Positions 9,167 through 17,315 of a stretch of 64,000 nucleotides of DNA are shown piece by piece. Source of the stretch: JAABRU01 sp050180235 (GTDB taxonomy: Bacteria > Desulfobacterota > Desulfobacteria > Desulfobacterales > Desulfococcaceae); the NCBI GenBank assembly GCA_050180235.1, contig JBFXEJ010000001.1, positions 62,001 through 126,000 of the forward strand, in the 5' to 3' direction. The notes below the pieces were generated by a model. It was not told the origin of the DNA, did no database searches, and saw nothing but the letters and a program-made list of their open reading frames with translations. Position numbers and translations under genes: made by a program. How positions within the stretch are numbered: position 1 is the first letter of the stretch; every line of letters starts with the position of its first letter.

Positions 9167-9856
9167 GTGGAACATCCCTATCTGTTTTTTGTCAAACTGT
9201 TTGAATTAATGGGTCTGGGTCACTTCGCCCATGCGTATCCGCATGTCATATATTCATGGGTGGTGATACTGCTTCTCATCGGTCTCGGTTTGCTTGCATC
9301 AAAGGGAATCAGCATGATTCCCACGAAAATGCAGAATCTGTTTGAGATCATACTGGGCGGCATTGAGGATTTCATGGTGGATATTACCGGAGATGAGGGA
9401 CGCTGGCTCTTTCCCCTTGTGGCCACAGTCTTCATCTATATCTTTGTCAGCAATCTTATCGGTCTGGTTCCCGGATTTTTTCCGCCCACAGCCAGTCTGA
9501 ACACCACAGCATCCTGCGCTCTGGTGGTTGTCATCTTTACCCATATCATCGGGGTAAAATATCATGGCGTCAAATATATCAAACATTTTATGGGGCCTGT
9601 ATGGTGGATGGTTCCCATCATCCTTCCCATTGAGGTGATCGGCCATGTGGCCCGTATCCTTTCCCTGTCTTTCCGTCTTTTCGGAAATATGATGGGACAT
9701 GAACTGGTGCTTGGTATTCTTTTTGCACTGGCCGGACTTTTCTTTGCACCCCTGCCCATCATGGCTCTGGGCATCTTTGTTGCACTGGTGCAGGCATTTG
9801 TGTTCTTCCTGCTCTCCATCATGTATTTTACCGGAGCAATGGAACACGCACATTAA
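9167..9856 (+). CDS. atpB: ATP synthase F0 subunit a
   Basis: 229-residue stator channel protein that carries ions to and from the c-ring. The essential arginine is seen in LSLSFRLFGNMMGHEL (equivalent to E. coli Arg210), and about five or six membrane helices are visible. The start is GTG 9167, with AAGGAGG ten bases upstream. It sits in the operon atpZ-atpI-atpB-atpE; F1 and subunit b genes are not adjacent, a split arrangement known from other Desulfobacterota. Confidence 0.95.
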   Translation: MEHPYLFFVKLFELMGLGHFAHAYPHVIYSWVVILLLIGLGLLASKGISMIPTKMQNLFEIILGGIEDFMVDITGDEGRWLFPLVATVFIYIFVSNLIGLVPGFFPPTASLNTTASCALVVVIFTHIIGVKYHGVKYIKHFMGPVWWMVPIILPIEVIGHVARILSLSFRLFGNMMGHELVLGILFALAGLFFAPLPIMALGIFVALVQAFVFFLLSIMYFTGAMEHAH

Positions 9857-9954
9857 TTTTTTTTACGGATGTATGCTTCGCTGTTAATGGGATAATGGAA
9901 GAAGCTGAATATCATCATCAAATCAAACTTATTTAAAGGAGGAAAGGTAAGAGA

Positions 9955-10242
9955 ATGGAACAGTTTGCATTGCAGTTTTTTATCGCGTGTGTGACGGCTG
10001 CCGGTTTTGGAATTGCTGTGGCTGCTTTTGGCTGCGGTATTGCCCAGGGTCTGGGTCTGAAAGCCGCTGTTGAGGGTATTGCAAGAAATCCCGAATCTTC
10101 AGGCAAAGTCACAGTTACCCTGCTCATCGGTCTCGCTATGATTGAATCTCTGTGTATTTATGCACTGGTTATTGCGCTGATTCTTATCTACGCGCATCCG
10201 CAGGCTGCCGCTATTGCCGGTCTGTTTTCAAAAGCTCATTAA
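9955..10242 (+). CDS. atpE: ATP synthase F0 subunit c
   Basis: A two-helix proteolipid that forms the rotor ring. The ion-binding glutamate is E64. Aligned with the Na+-translocating ring of Ilyobacter tartaricus (Q32, E65, S66, Y70), this protein has Q31, E64, S65 and Y69, so the Na+ coordination set is largely present; T67 of Ilyobacter is replaced by L66. The 95-residue length and the RNP loop (44-46) are normal. AAAGGAGGAAAGG precedes ATG 9955, and a strong terminator follows. Confidence 0.96.
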   Translation: MEQFALQFFIACVTAAGFGIAVAAFGCGIAQGLGLKAAVEGIARNPESSGKVTVTLLIGLAMIESLCIYALVIALILIYAHPQAAAIAGLFSKAH

Positions 10243-10270
10243 TCTCTGAGCAGACAGGTCTGAATTGTCA

Positions 10271-10303
10271 GGGCTGCATCTGAAAGGATGCAGCCCTTTT
10301 TTT
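10271..10303 (+). terminator. Intrinsic terminator after atpE
   Basis: A perfect 10-bp stem (GGGCTGCATC / GATGCAGCCC) with a six-base loop followed by seven T. It closes the F0 operon, 29 bases after the atpE stop. Confidence 0.93.
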
Positions 10304-10322
10304 ATCTTTAAATTCCGAAAAT

Positions 10323-11156
10323 ATGACAATGAATCTGAAATCTCAGGATGACAAAACTCCGGGCGGAGTGTATCTCTGCCAGGTGAATGAAAATATTTCC
10401 TGTGCCGCTTGCTGCGGACTGTATAATGTGGCAGATGCCTCACAGGAAGCCCTGAAAGAAATGCTCGCATTCCGATCCCGTGCATTTGCCACTGTTCCCC
10501 GTACTCCCGAAGGAATTATGGATTTTCAGGCAGAAATGGAATCCGTGGAATGTCAGGACAGACCCTATCCCGGATTTCACCACTGCCCATTTATCGGACT
10601 GATCGGAGAAAACCTGTCCCGCGCGGGCTGTCTGCTCCATCCCTTGGCACAAGGCAATGGCGGAGTTGATTTCAGGGGACTCAGCTATTATGGCGGCATG
10701 GCCTGCCGGAGCTATTTCTGCCCGGCCTGCAAAGAACTTCCTGAAAGATATAAAAAAATTGTTCGGTTATCTGCGGAAAACTGGTATATTTTCGGGCTGG
10801 TGGTGACAGAAGGGGAACTGCTGAAAGCATTTTTCCGGGAACTTGAAAACCGTATCGGACGGAACGTGAAAGTACAGGATTTCACCGCAAATCCGAAGCG
10901 GATGGAAGTGTTCCGGGAATTTTTGCATTACAGAATAAAATGGCCTTTCCGCTATCCGGGAAACACAAACCTCTGCAATTATTTTTTTGAAGACCGCTTG
11001 TACCGAAGAAGCCCTGTCAGTTATGCACTTGCAGGAGCGTCCTCTTCCCCTTATGATGTCATTTTCAGAGAACTGGAATCGCATTTCCCTTCTCCGGAGG
11101 CTTTGCAAAGAGCGGAAGAAATGCTCAATGATCTGTTCGGACGGTTAAGCAAATGA
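10323..11156 (+). CDS. Cysteine-rich cytoplasmic protein of unknown function
   Basis: 277 residues, no signal peptide or membrane helix. Cys clusters CAACC (about 22-26), HHCPF, AGCLLHP and CRSYFCPAC could bind zinc or an Fe-S cluster, as in YkgJ-like metal-binding proteins, but I cannot place it in a family with certainty. It overlaps the next gene by an ATGA junction, so it is probably co-expressed with the membrane polyferredoxin and may act in its maturation or electron supply (inference). Confidence 0.7.
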   Translation: MTMNLKSQDDKTPGGVYLCQVNENISCAACCGLYNVADASQEALKEMLAFRSRAFATVPRTPEGIMDFQAEMESVECQDRPYPGFHHCPFIGLIGENLSRAGCLLHPLAQGNGGVDFRGLSYYGGMACRSYFCPACKELPERYKKIVRLSAENWYIFGLVVTEGELLKAFFRELENRIGRNVKVQDFTANPKRMEVFREFLHYRIKWPFRYPGNTNLCNYFFEDRLYRRSPVSYALAGASSSPYDVIFRELESHFPSPEALQRAEEMLNDLFGRLSK

Positions 11157-12817
11157 AAAAAATATCTTTTCAGCGCATACTGCAAACCCTGGGTTTCGGA
11201 CTTTTCGCCATACTGCTCTGGCTCGCGGCTTTTCCCCTGACCGCCCCGCTTCCGGTGGATATGTTTCTGCGCATGGATCCCCTTGTTTTTGCGGGAACCT
11301 GCCTGAGTTCCCGAACCTTTGTCACCTCTCTGTGGACAGCCCTGCTGATTCTGGCACTCACGCCCATTATCGGACGATTTTTCTGCAGCACCCTCTGCCC
11401 TATGGGAACCACCATTGATATGGCAGACCGCCTTCTTCTGAGAAAAGCTCCGGCAGGTCTGCACAGCATCAGACACAGAAAAATAAAATACCTGTTTCTG
11501 ACTCTGATTCTGGCCTCAGCGTTCATGGGTGTATCCTTTGTCTTTCTGGGCTCCCCGCTTTCCCTGATTACCCGTTTTTACGGTATGATCATTTATCCCA
11601 TTCTCTGCCTGCTTGCAGATATGGGACTGCGCTCTGTGCGGCCCATTGCAAACAGCCTGGATATGACCGCCCTGGCCTACGCACAGACAGGTTCACCCCG
11701 TTTTGCCCTGCAATGGGTTACGGTATTCATTTTTGCGGGCATATTTGCCTGCGCGTTTGTTTCTCCCCGTTTCTGGTGCAGAAATCTCTGCCCGGCCGGA
11801 GCCATTTTTGCCCTGTTTTCTTTCAGACCTCTAATCCGGCGGCAGGTTTCGGAAGACTGCATTGACTGCGGAAAATGCAGGAAAAAATGCCCTATGGATG
11901 CCATTGCCGAAAATCCACTGATTACAATGCACAAAGAATGTATAGTCTGTCAGGAATGTGTCCGGATCTGCCCTGTGCAGGCTGTTTCCTTTTCATTTTC
12001 CGCATCCATCCATGATAATCCGGATTTGCCCCGGCAGATTCCTTCGGATTTTTCCCAAGACCGGAGAAAACTGATCGGAGCCGCTCTTTCAGGTGCGGGA
12101 ATGGCTGCGGTTTCCATGACAGGTCTGAACTGGAGGAGCAGTGATATTGTTCCCGGCGAGATGCTTAATCCTGCGCTGATACGTCCGCCAGGTTCCCTGC
12201 CGGAAAAGGATTTTCTCAGCCGCTGCATACGCTGCGGCGAGTGCATGAAAGCCTGTCCCACAAACACTCTGCAGCCGGCCGGTCTTATTTCCGGATTTCA
12301 CGGATTCTTCAGCCCGGTCATCACTCCCCGCCGGGGGCCATGTGAAGCCCAGTGCAATATATGCGGACAGGTCTGCCCGACCGGAGCCATTACTTCTCTG
12401 CCTTTGGAAGAAAAAATATGGGCCAAAGTCGGAACAGCACAGATTCTCCGGCACAAATGCCTGGCCTGGGAATTTGACCGCAAATGTCTGGTCTGCGATG
12501 AGGTCTGCCCCTATAATGCGATTGATTTGAAAACCCTGCCGGATCAGAAAGTGCCTGTTCCCTTTGTCAATGAAAGCAGATGCGCGGGCTGCGGTTTCTG
12601 TGAATTTCACTGCCCTGTGCAGGCCAAAGCCGCCATTGTCGTGGAACCGATGGAGGCCATACGCCTGAAAAGCGGATCATACAGTCAGAAAGGCCGGGAT
12701 ATCGGGCTGGATCTGCACATCCGCAAAAGCGGAGAGGAAGGAGAGTCTTCTTACGGAACAGGGACAGAGAATACTTTGCAAGGGGAGTCCGGACTTCCGC
12801 CTGGGTTTACGGAATAA
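11153..12817 (+). CDS. Membrane polyferredoxin (NapH-like fused to MauM/NapG-like)
   Basis: 554 residues. The N-terminal half has about five membrane helices with two cysteine pairs of the NapH type (CSTLCPMGT, CRNLCPAGA). It is followed by two [4Fe-4S] motifs (CIDCGKCRKKCP, CIVCQECVRICP), then a second hydrophobic segment starting RRKLIGAALSGAGM that resembles a Tat signal, and then CIRCGECMKACP, CNICGQVCP, CLVCDEVCP and CAGCGFCEFHCP. This is the order expected for NapH fused to NapG/MauM, proteins that move electrons from quinol towards periplasmic or cytoplasmic reductases. No catalytic reductase subunit is adjacent, so the partner is unknown. Confidence 0.87.
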   Translation: MKKISFQRILQTLGFGLFAILLWLAAFPLTAPLPVDMFLRMDPLVFAGTCLSSRTFVTSLWTALLILALTPIIGRFFCSTLCPMGTTIDMADRLLLRKAPAGLHSIRHRKIKYLFLTLILASAFMGVSFVFLGSPLSLITRFYGMIIYPILCLLADMGLRSVRPIANSLDMTALAYAQTGSPRFALQWVTVFIFAGIFACAFVSPRFWCRNLCPAGAIFALFSFRPLIRRQVSEDCIDCGKCRKKCPMDAIAENPLITMHKECIVCQECVRICPVQAVSFSFSASIHDNPDLPRQIPSDFSQDRRKLIGAALSGAGMAAVSMTGLNWRSSDIVPGEMLNPALIRPPGSLPEKDFLSRCIRCGECMKACPTNTLQPAGLISGFHGFFSPVITPRRGPCEAQCNICGQVCPTGAITSLPLEEKIWAKVGTAQILRHKCLAWEFDRKCLVCDEVCPYNAIDLKTLPDQKVPVPFVNESRCAGCGFCEFHCPVQAKAAIVVEPMEAIRLKSGSYSQKGRDIGLDLHIRKSGEEGESSYGTGTENTLQGESGLPPGFTE

Positions 12818-12844
12818 AAAATTCTCTTTGGTAAGCCCCACCGT

Positions 12845-13819
12845 TTATTGGAAAAGAAAAAAACGCACAGCCACTAAACCTGCCATCGCAGCAAGTGTGA
12901 TCAGCATCAGTTTCCGGTCAGAATGCGTCAGATTTCTTGCTTCCGGATACTTTGTCATAATATAACCCAAAAAAAACACTACGATGATCGGAAGTGCCGG
13001 CAGAAATATCCCCAGAAAACGGGCCAGAAAAATTCCCGCAATAAGCCCCATCACCGGCACAGGCAGATAAAAGGACAGCCGCCTGTTTTCCTTCATGCGG
13101 TTCAGACTGCGCCCTGTGATATTGTCGCTGATGCTGAATTTTGCAGAGTACGCTGCCAGAAAAGCAATGATGATCCAGTCAGCAAGACCAAAAAGCGGAA
13201 CCAGATTCTCCAGACCGGGAACCGGAATTTTGAACAGAATGAAATCCCCGGCAGGAGCCGGGCCTTTCATTCCGGATCGGTAGTATTTTTCCAGGGTTTC
13301 CGCAATTTTTTTCGTAGGGCCGCCCGCGACACTGAATATGTCCACCAAAGCCATGACCAGACAGAGCGGAAGCAGTTCCGCAGGTCTTTTCAGGGGCGCA
13401 ACAATCCAGGAACCCAGAAGACTGGCAAAGACCAGCAGATTGGCCGTACCTGCAATATAAATCAGGGGATGAATACTGCCGCTCACACGGGCAAATGCAA
13501 ACAGTCCGGCGCTTATGGCAGTACACAGCAGCAGCAGTGCTTTGCGAAGCCGGTGATGGGGCCGGAGCAGCGGTTCGGCATATATCATGAACATGGCAGT
13601 GAGTCCGGATGCAAGGCACAGAAAAAAAAGAAGGGAAAAGGGGGAAAGCAGATGCTGGCTTTCTCTGTCCAAAGGAAGGAGATGACCGGTATGAAATACA
13701 AAAAGGGAAATACCGATCCAGATCAGATACATGCTCCCCAGAGTCTGGAAAATTTTCCGCAATGATGCGGGTTCAATATATATTTCTGCTGTTTTTTGCA
13801 TTGGCCCGAATCCTGTCAT
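12845..13819 (-). CDS. Presenilin-like intramembrane aspartyl protease homologue
   Basis: A 324-residue protein with about nine hydrophobic segments. Three features in order match the presenilin/signal-peptide-peptidase core: VDIFSV with an intramembrane aspartate (D160) followed by GGPTKKIAETLE, a form of the YD motif and its downstream segment; GLAD (211-214), a variant of GxGD with the second aspartate D214; and PALP (274-277), the PAL motif. Such enzymes cut membrane-embedded peptides. The motif comparison was made by eye, so the family call is inference, but order, spacing and membrane placement all agree. An internal start at ATG 13801 has a better AGGA site. The gene lies 48 bases after the radical SAM gene on the same strand and is probably co-transcribed with it. 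Confidence 0.65.
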   Translation of the reverse strand: MTGFGPMQKTAEIYIEPASLRKIFQTLGSMYLIWIGISLFVFHTGHLLPLDRESQHLLSPFSLLFFLCLASGLTAMFMIYAEPLLRPHHRLRKALLLLCTAISAGLFAFARVSGSIHPLIYIAGTANLLVFASLLGSWIVAPLKRPAELLPLCLVMALVDIFSVAGGPTKKIAETLEKYYRSGMKGPAPAGDFILFKIPVPGLENLVPLFGLADWIIIAFLAAYSAKFSISDNITGRSLNRMKENRRLSFYLPVPVMGLIAGIFLARFLGIFLPALPIIVVFFLGYIMTKYPEARNLTHSDRKLMLITLAAMAGLVAVRFFLFQ

Positions 13820-13867
13820 CCCGGATCTTCGCTGATCAGGATAAACTTCATGTAACTCACCTAAGTT

Positions 13868-15598
13868 TCAGTTTTTCCCTCCGCACACTCCGCACAGTTC
13901 ACAGCCTTGCTTCATTGGGCAGGGAGGAGACGGTCTGCTGTCCAATGCGCATTCATATTCCCTGCGGAGAAAGGATTTTTTCACGCCGTGATCAATGAAA
14001 TCCCATGGAAAAATTTCATCAGCAGACCTTTCCCTGTAAACATAAAAATCCGTGTTCAGGGCGTATTCTTTCACGGTTTTTGCCCAGTTGCCCCTGTTTT
14101 CATGCAGATGAACCAGCATACGGGAAAGCCTGCGGTCGCCCCGTGAAAGAAGAGCCTGAAAATATGCCTGCCGGGGAGCATCATGGTCAAGCCGCACATT
14201 GGGAATTTTTTTCAGCACAGCCTTTATGATTTTCTGTTTATGCCGGATGCTCTGAATATCTTCCATAGCGGCCCATTGAAAAGGTGTAAGCGCTTTGGGA
14301 ACAAAGGTATTCAGGCTGACAGTGACAGTCCCGATCCGGCCTTTGGCCCGGCTGGATTGCAGAAAACGCTCCCTGATTTTTCCGCACAGGTCTGATATTG
14401 CCAAAACATCTTCTTCTGTTTCTGTGGGCAGGCCGATCATAAAATAAAGTTTGATATTGGGAATGCCTTTGGCAACAAGAATTTCCGCTGCATTCAGAAT
14501 ATCTGCTTCGCAAAGTCCCTTGCTGATGACTTTGCGCATCCGTTCCGATCCGGCGTCCGGTGCAATGGTTGCTGTTTTCACTTTGCTTTGAAGCAGTGCT
14601 TCAAGCAGTTGGGGGGTGAGAGCGTCCGCGCGCAGGGAACTGAAGGAAATCCGTATGTCTCTGTCTGCATAATCAGCGCAGAGTCTCCCAATGCCCGGCA
14701 GATCCGAAACTGCCGCGCCCATCAGCCCGATTCTGTGCGTATGCCTGCTCCCCTCTTCCATGCACTCCTTCAGCAGCTCCACAGGCCGGAATCTGGGGGG
14801 ACGATACACATAACCCGCACTGCAGAAACGGCAGCCGTGGGGACAGCCCCGGCCGGTTTCCACCAGCCAGGTCTGACTGAATGCAGTATCAGCCGTCAGC
14901 AGACTGCTGCAGGTTTTGGTGCGGGAAAGGTCTTTGACAAATACCCGTTTAATCTTTTGGGGAACATCGCAGATGGGATCAAATGCGGCCAGAGTGCTGT
15001 CTTCCCTGTATTCACAGCGGTAAAAGGCCGGAACATACAGACCGGGAATATTTTGCGCAAGAATTTTCAGCATCTCTTTCCGGTCAGTATCAGGATCAAA
15101 AGCCTGAAAAAAAGGCTCCAGCAGTTCCTCTGCCTCGCCCAGCAGAAAACAGTCTGCAAAATCGGCAATGGGTTCAGGATTCAGAAAACAGGCCACGCCT
15201 CCGGCCATAATCAGGGGATGGGTTTCACTGCGCTGTGCTGAATCAAAGGGAATTCCCGCGGATTTCAGCACGGTCAGCACATGGGGAAAATCGCTTTCAA
15301 AAGAAATGGAAAAGGCAATGACATGAAAATCAGAAAGGGGACTGCCGGATTCCACAGTGCGGATACGGGCCGGGGCTGAGAAAACAGAGTCAGGCACAAA
15401 GGCGCGTTCACAGACCGCATGCTCCATTTCATTAATCAGTCTGTAAACCGTCTGAAATCCCAGATTGGACATGCCCGTAAAATAGGTATTGGGATAAACC
15501 AGAGCCACACGGATAAGACTGTTCCGGTTTTTTCTTATAATACCGGTTTCGGAATGCCGGGAAGGGCTATGATGTGATTTGAATTTTTCCGCTTTCAT
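13868..15598 (-). CDS. Radical SAM protein, TIGR03960/YgiQ-like
   Basis: 576 residues. An N-terminal cobalamin-binding-like region (about 30-160, VALVYPNTYFTGMSNLGFQ…HPLIMAGGVACFLNPEPIADF) precedes the radical SAM domain with the cluster motif CPHGCRFC (C252, C256, C259) and a second-strand LMGAAVSDLP. The C-terminus ends in a Cys-rich tail (CPMKQGCELCGVCG) that may hold another cluster. The family is widespread and uncharacterised; relatives are fused to or sit next to tRNA/ribosome-modification genes. No Shine-Dalgarno site is visible, and repeat A ends only 16 bases before the ATG. Confidence 0.83.
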   Translation of the reverse strand: MKAEKFKSHHSPSRHSETGIIRKNRNSLIRVALVYPNTYFTGMSNLGFQTVYRLINEMEHAVCERAFVPDSVFSAPARIRTVESGSPLSDFHVIAFSISFESDFPHVLTVLKSAGIPFDSAQRSETHPLIMAGGVACFLNPEPIADFADCFLLGEAEELLEPFFQAFDPDTDRKEMLKILAQNIPGLYVPAFYRCEYREDSTLAAFDPICDVPQKIKRVFVKDLSRTKTCSSLLTADTAFSQTWLVETGRGCPHGCRFCSAGYVYRPPRFRPVELLKECMEEGSRHTHRIGLMGAAVSDLPGIGRLCADYADRDIRISFSSLRADALTPQLLEALLQSKVKTATIAPDAGSERMRKVISKGLCEADILNAAEILVAKGIPNIKLYFMIGLPTETEEDVLAISDLCGKIRERFLQSSRAKGRIGTVTVSLNTFVPKALTPFQWAAMEDIQSIRHKQKIIKAVLKKIPNVRLDHDAPRQAYFQALLSRGDRRLSRMLVHLHENRGNWAKTVKEYALNTDFYVYRERSADEIFPWDFIDHGVKKSFLRREYECALDSRPSPPCPMKQGCELCGVCGGKN

Positions 15599-15614
15599 TT
15601 TTTTACAGGCTGAT

Positions 15615-15756
15615 TTAGGCGATTTCCATGAAAAAATGTACCATCATTGTAGGTTGGGCACGGCTTTCTGTGCCCGCCGTTTCAGAAGGACGGCGGGCAC
15701 AAAAAGCCGTGCCCGCCCTGCGAAAAACGGTATAATCATTAATGGAAATCACCTTA
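15615..15756. repeat. 142-bp palindromic element, family 1, copy A
   Basis: Ends in TTAGGCGATTTCCAT and its complement ATGGAAATCACCTTA. The core is a long hairpin built from GGGCACGGCTTTCTGTGCCC and its complement around an ACGGCGGGC centre. Same family as copies B to E. Lies immediately upstream of the radical SAM gene. No coding capacity, so MITE- or REP-like. Confidence 0.88.
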
Positions 15757-15840
15757 TGTGAATTATTTGAAACAATTGCCAGACTTCGTGAGACTTTGTG
15801 CCTTTGCGTCTTCGTGGCAGAGTGAAAACAGCCGGGGCTG

Positions 15841-15866
15841 CCAAAAAGCAGGTTCCTGCTTTTTGG
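15841..15866. repeat. Perfect 12-bp hairpin
   Basis: CCAAAAAGCAGG and its complement with a two-base loop, 63 bases past the 3' end of the outer-membrane protein gene on the minus strand. Possible transcript-end structure without a U-tract. Confidence 0.5.
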
Positions 15867-15928
15867 AAAGACTGCGTAATATCAGGCTGCAATTTCGTCA
15901 GTTCATCCCCATTTAGGCCGCAGCAGTT

Positions 15929-17041
15929 TCAAATCTGCCCGAAATCCGCCTCCATTTGGACAAGAATGCCCGGCGTGATTTCATAATCCTCATCTCTTGG
16001 AAAGGAAAGCTGGGGCGCTATTTCCAGAGTAAGCCAGTCCCGCCAGATTCTCTGACGGTAACGGATACGGAGATTGGCCTCATCCAGCACATTTACAGGC
16101 CGGGTTTCAAAATTGCTGTTCATCTGGTATTCCAATGCCCGGCCCGGACTTAATGCCTGAAACAGATGAAAACCGAATGTGTATGAATATCCTTCTTCCT
16201 CTTCCTCCCATTTTCCGGATGCTGTGGCACGGAAAAAGAATTTTTCATTTACCGGCCTTTCCATGTCAAAAATGGATTTGGCATACCATCCTTCATCGGT
16301 ATACCATCGGAAACGCTGGGTAAAACGGACTGCCCAGGGCTCGGAGATTTCCCTGTACCATCGGTAACGGGGGCCTGCAAAAAAAACCGGTTCATTATCC
16401 CGCCAGCGCAGCCCGGATTCAATTTTGATATTGTTGCGCGCTGTTGTTTTTGCAAAATACTGCAGAGCCAGGGTGACATGATTTTCATCAGCCTTGACAA
16501 ATTCCCTTCTGGCATCCTTTGTGCTGTCTTTTGCATCTTCATAATCCTCATCCGCTGATGTGCCGCTGATTACCAAATGCCACCTGTTTTTGAGCTGGGG
16601 CAGTACCAGCCGCAGACTGACTCCTCCGCCAAAATCCGCTCCCTCATCAGAATCATAAAAGGAAGACAGCCTGACCTTTATACGGGTGCGGTTTTCTTCT
16701 GCCTCAAAGCGTTTATCCGCGAAAAAGGAATCCAGCCAGTTTGCCGTGGTGAGAATATATTCGGATATGGCTGCATGGACTTCATCAATTTCCTTTTCCA
16801 GATCTATCCGCTTTTCCCCGTCCGCATTTTTGTTTTGCGAAGCTGTTTCATCCTCCATGTCCGGCATATAGGGAGTTTCAGAGTCTTTTCCCTTTTCCGG
16901 CACAGATTCCGGTATAATGGCAATGTCTGCAATATATATCTTTTTTTCCGCTGGATGCGCAGACAGAAGCCCTGCGTGCAGAGCCATCATCATGACAGCA
17001 GAAACAATGATGGCATTTTTTATAAAAGCATATGTTCGCAT
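15929..17041 (-). CDS. Outer-membrane beta-barrel-like protein of unknown function
   Basis: I start at ATG 17041, which gives a signal peptide (MRTYAFIKNAIIVSAVMMMA…LSAHP). The longer frame to 17122 reads into a repeat element and is unlikely. After an acidic low-complexity stretch, residues from about 110 onward show alternating hydrophobic/polar beta strands with many aromatic residues (RYRWYREISEPW, FTQRFRWYTDEGWY). It ends in a short strand MEADFGQI. This fits a porin-like barrel, but I do not recognise the family. Flanking repeats isolate it from its neighbours. Confidence 0.65.
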   Translation of the reverse strand: MRTYAFIKNAIIVSAVMMMALHAGLLSAHPAEKKIYIADIAIIPESVPEKGKDSETPYMPDMEDETASQNKNADGEKRIDLEKEIDEVHAAISEYILTTANWLDSFFADKRFEAEENRTRIKVRLSSFYDSDEGADFGGGVSLRLVLPQLKNRWHLVISGTSADEDYEDAKDSTKDARREFVKADENHVTLALQYFAKTTARNNIKIESGLRWRDNEPVFFAGPRYRWYREISEPWAVRFTQRFRWYTDEGWYAKSIFDMERPVNEKFFFRATASGKWEEEEEGYSYTFGFHLFQALSPGRALEYQMNSNFETRPVNVLDEANLRIRYRQRIWRDWLTLEIAPQLSFPRDEDYEITPGILVQMEADFGQI

Positions 17042-17069
17042 GGTTTGGCTTTCCGCATCCTGAAAACCC

Positions 17070-17176
17070 TTAGGTGATTTCTGAAAATAAATATCCCGGT
17101 TCAGTTCACAGGCATAGGGCACAGGCCGGAAGTCTGTGCTGCTTTTCCAGGATATTCTTTTCTGTAAATCACCTTA
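17070..17176. repeat. 107-bp repeat, family 1b, copy 1
   Basis: Begins TTAGGTGATTTCTG and ends CTGTAAATCACCTTA, with AAATAAATATCCCGGTTCAG inside. Nearly the same element is at 43111-43216. It shares its ends with the 142-bp family but has a different core, and it shares its last three bases (TTA) with copy B. Confidence 0.8.
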
Positions 17177-17315
17177 GGTGATTTACATTAATGATTATAC
17201 CGTTTTTCGTAGGGTGGGCACGGCTTTTTGTGCCCGCCGTTTCAGCAGGACGGCGGGCACAAAAAGCCGTGCCCACCCTGCAATGATGGTACATTTTTTC
17301 ATGGAAATCGCCTTA
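17174..17315. repeat. 142-bp palindromic element, family 1, copy B
   Basis: Opposite orientation to copy A: TTAGGTGATTTACATTAATG at the left, ATGGAAATCGCCTTA at the right, with the GGGCACGGCTTTTTGTGCCC core hairpin. Its last three bases supply the TAA stop codon of the TolC-type gene. Confidence 0.9.

Larger units (their letters stand above)
15599..15928. other. Intergenic repeat region
   Basis: Contains repeat A (15615-15756), a dispersed motif near 15787-15815 (AGACTTTGTGCCTTTGCGTC) that recurs reverse-complemented near 26980-27010, and a perfect 12-bp hairpin at 15841-15866 (CCAAAAAGCAGG, two-base loop). No gene. Confidence 0.7.

Noticed and set aside
12923..13765. 280-codon plus-strand frame
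   Set aside because: Opposite the presenilin-like gene, highly polar and without any domain; a shadow frame.
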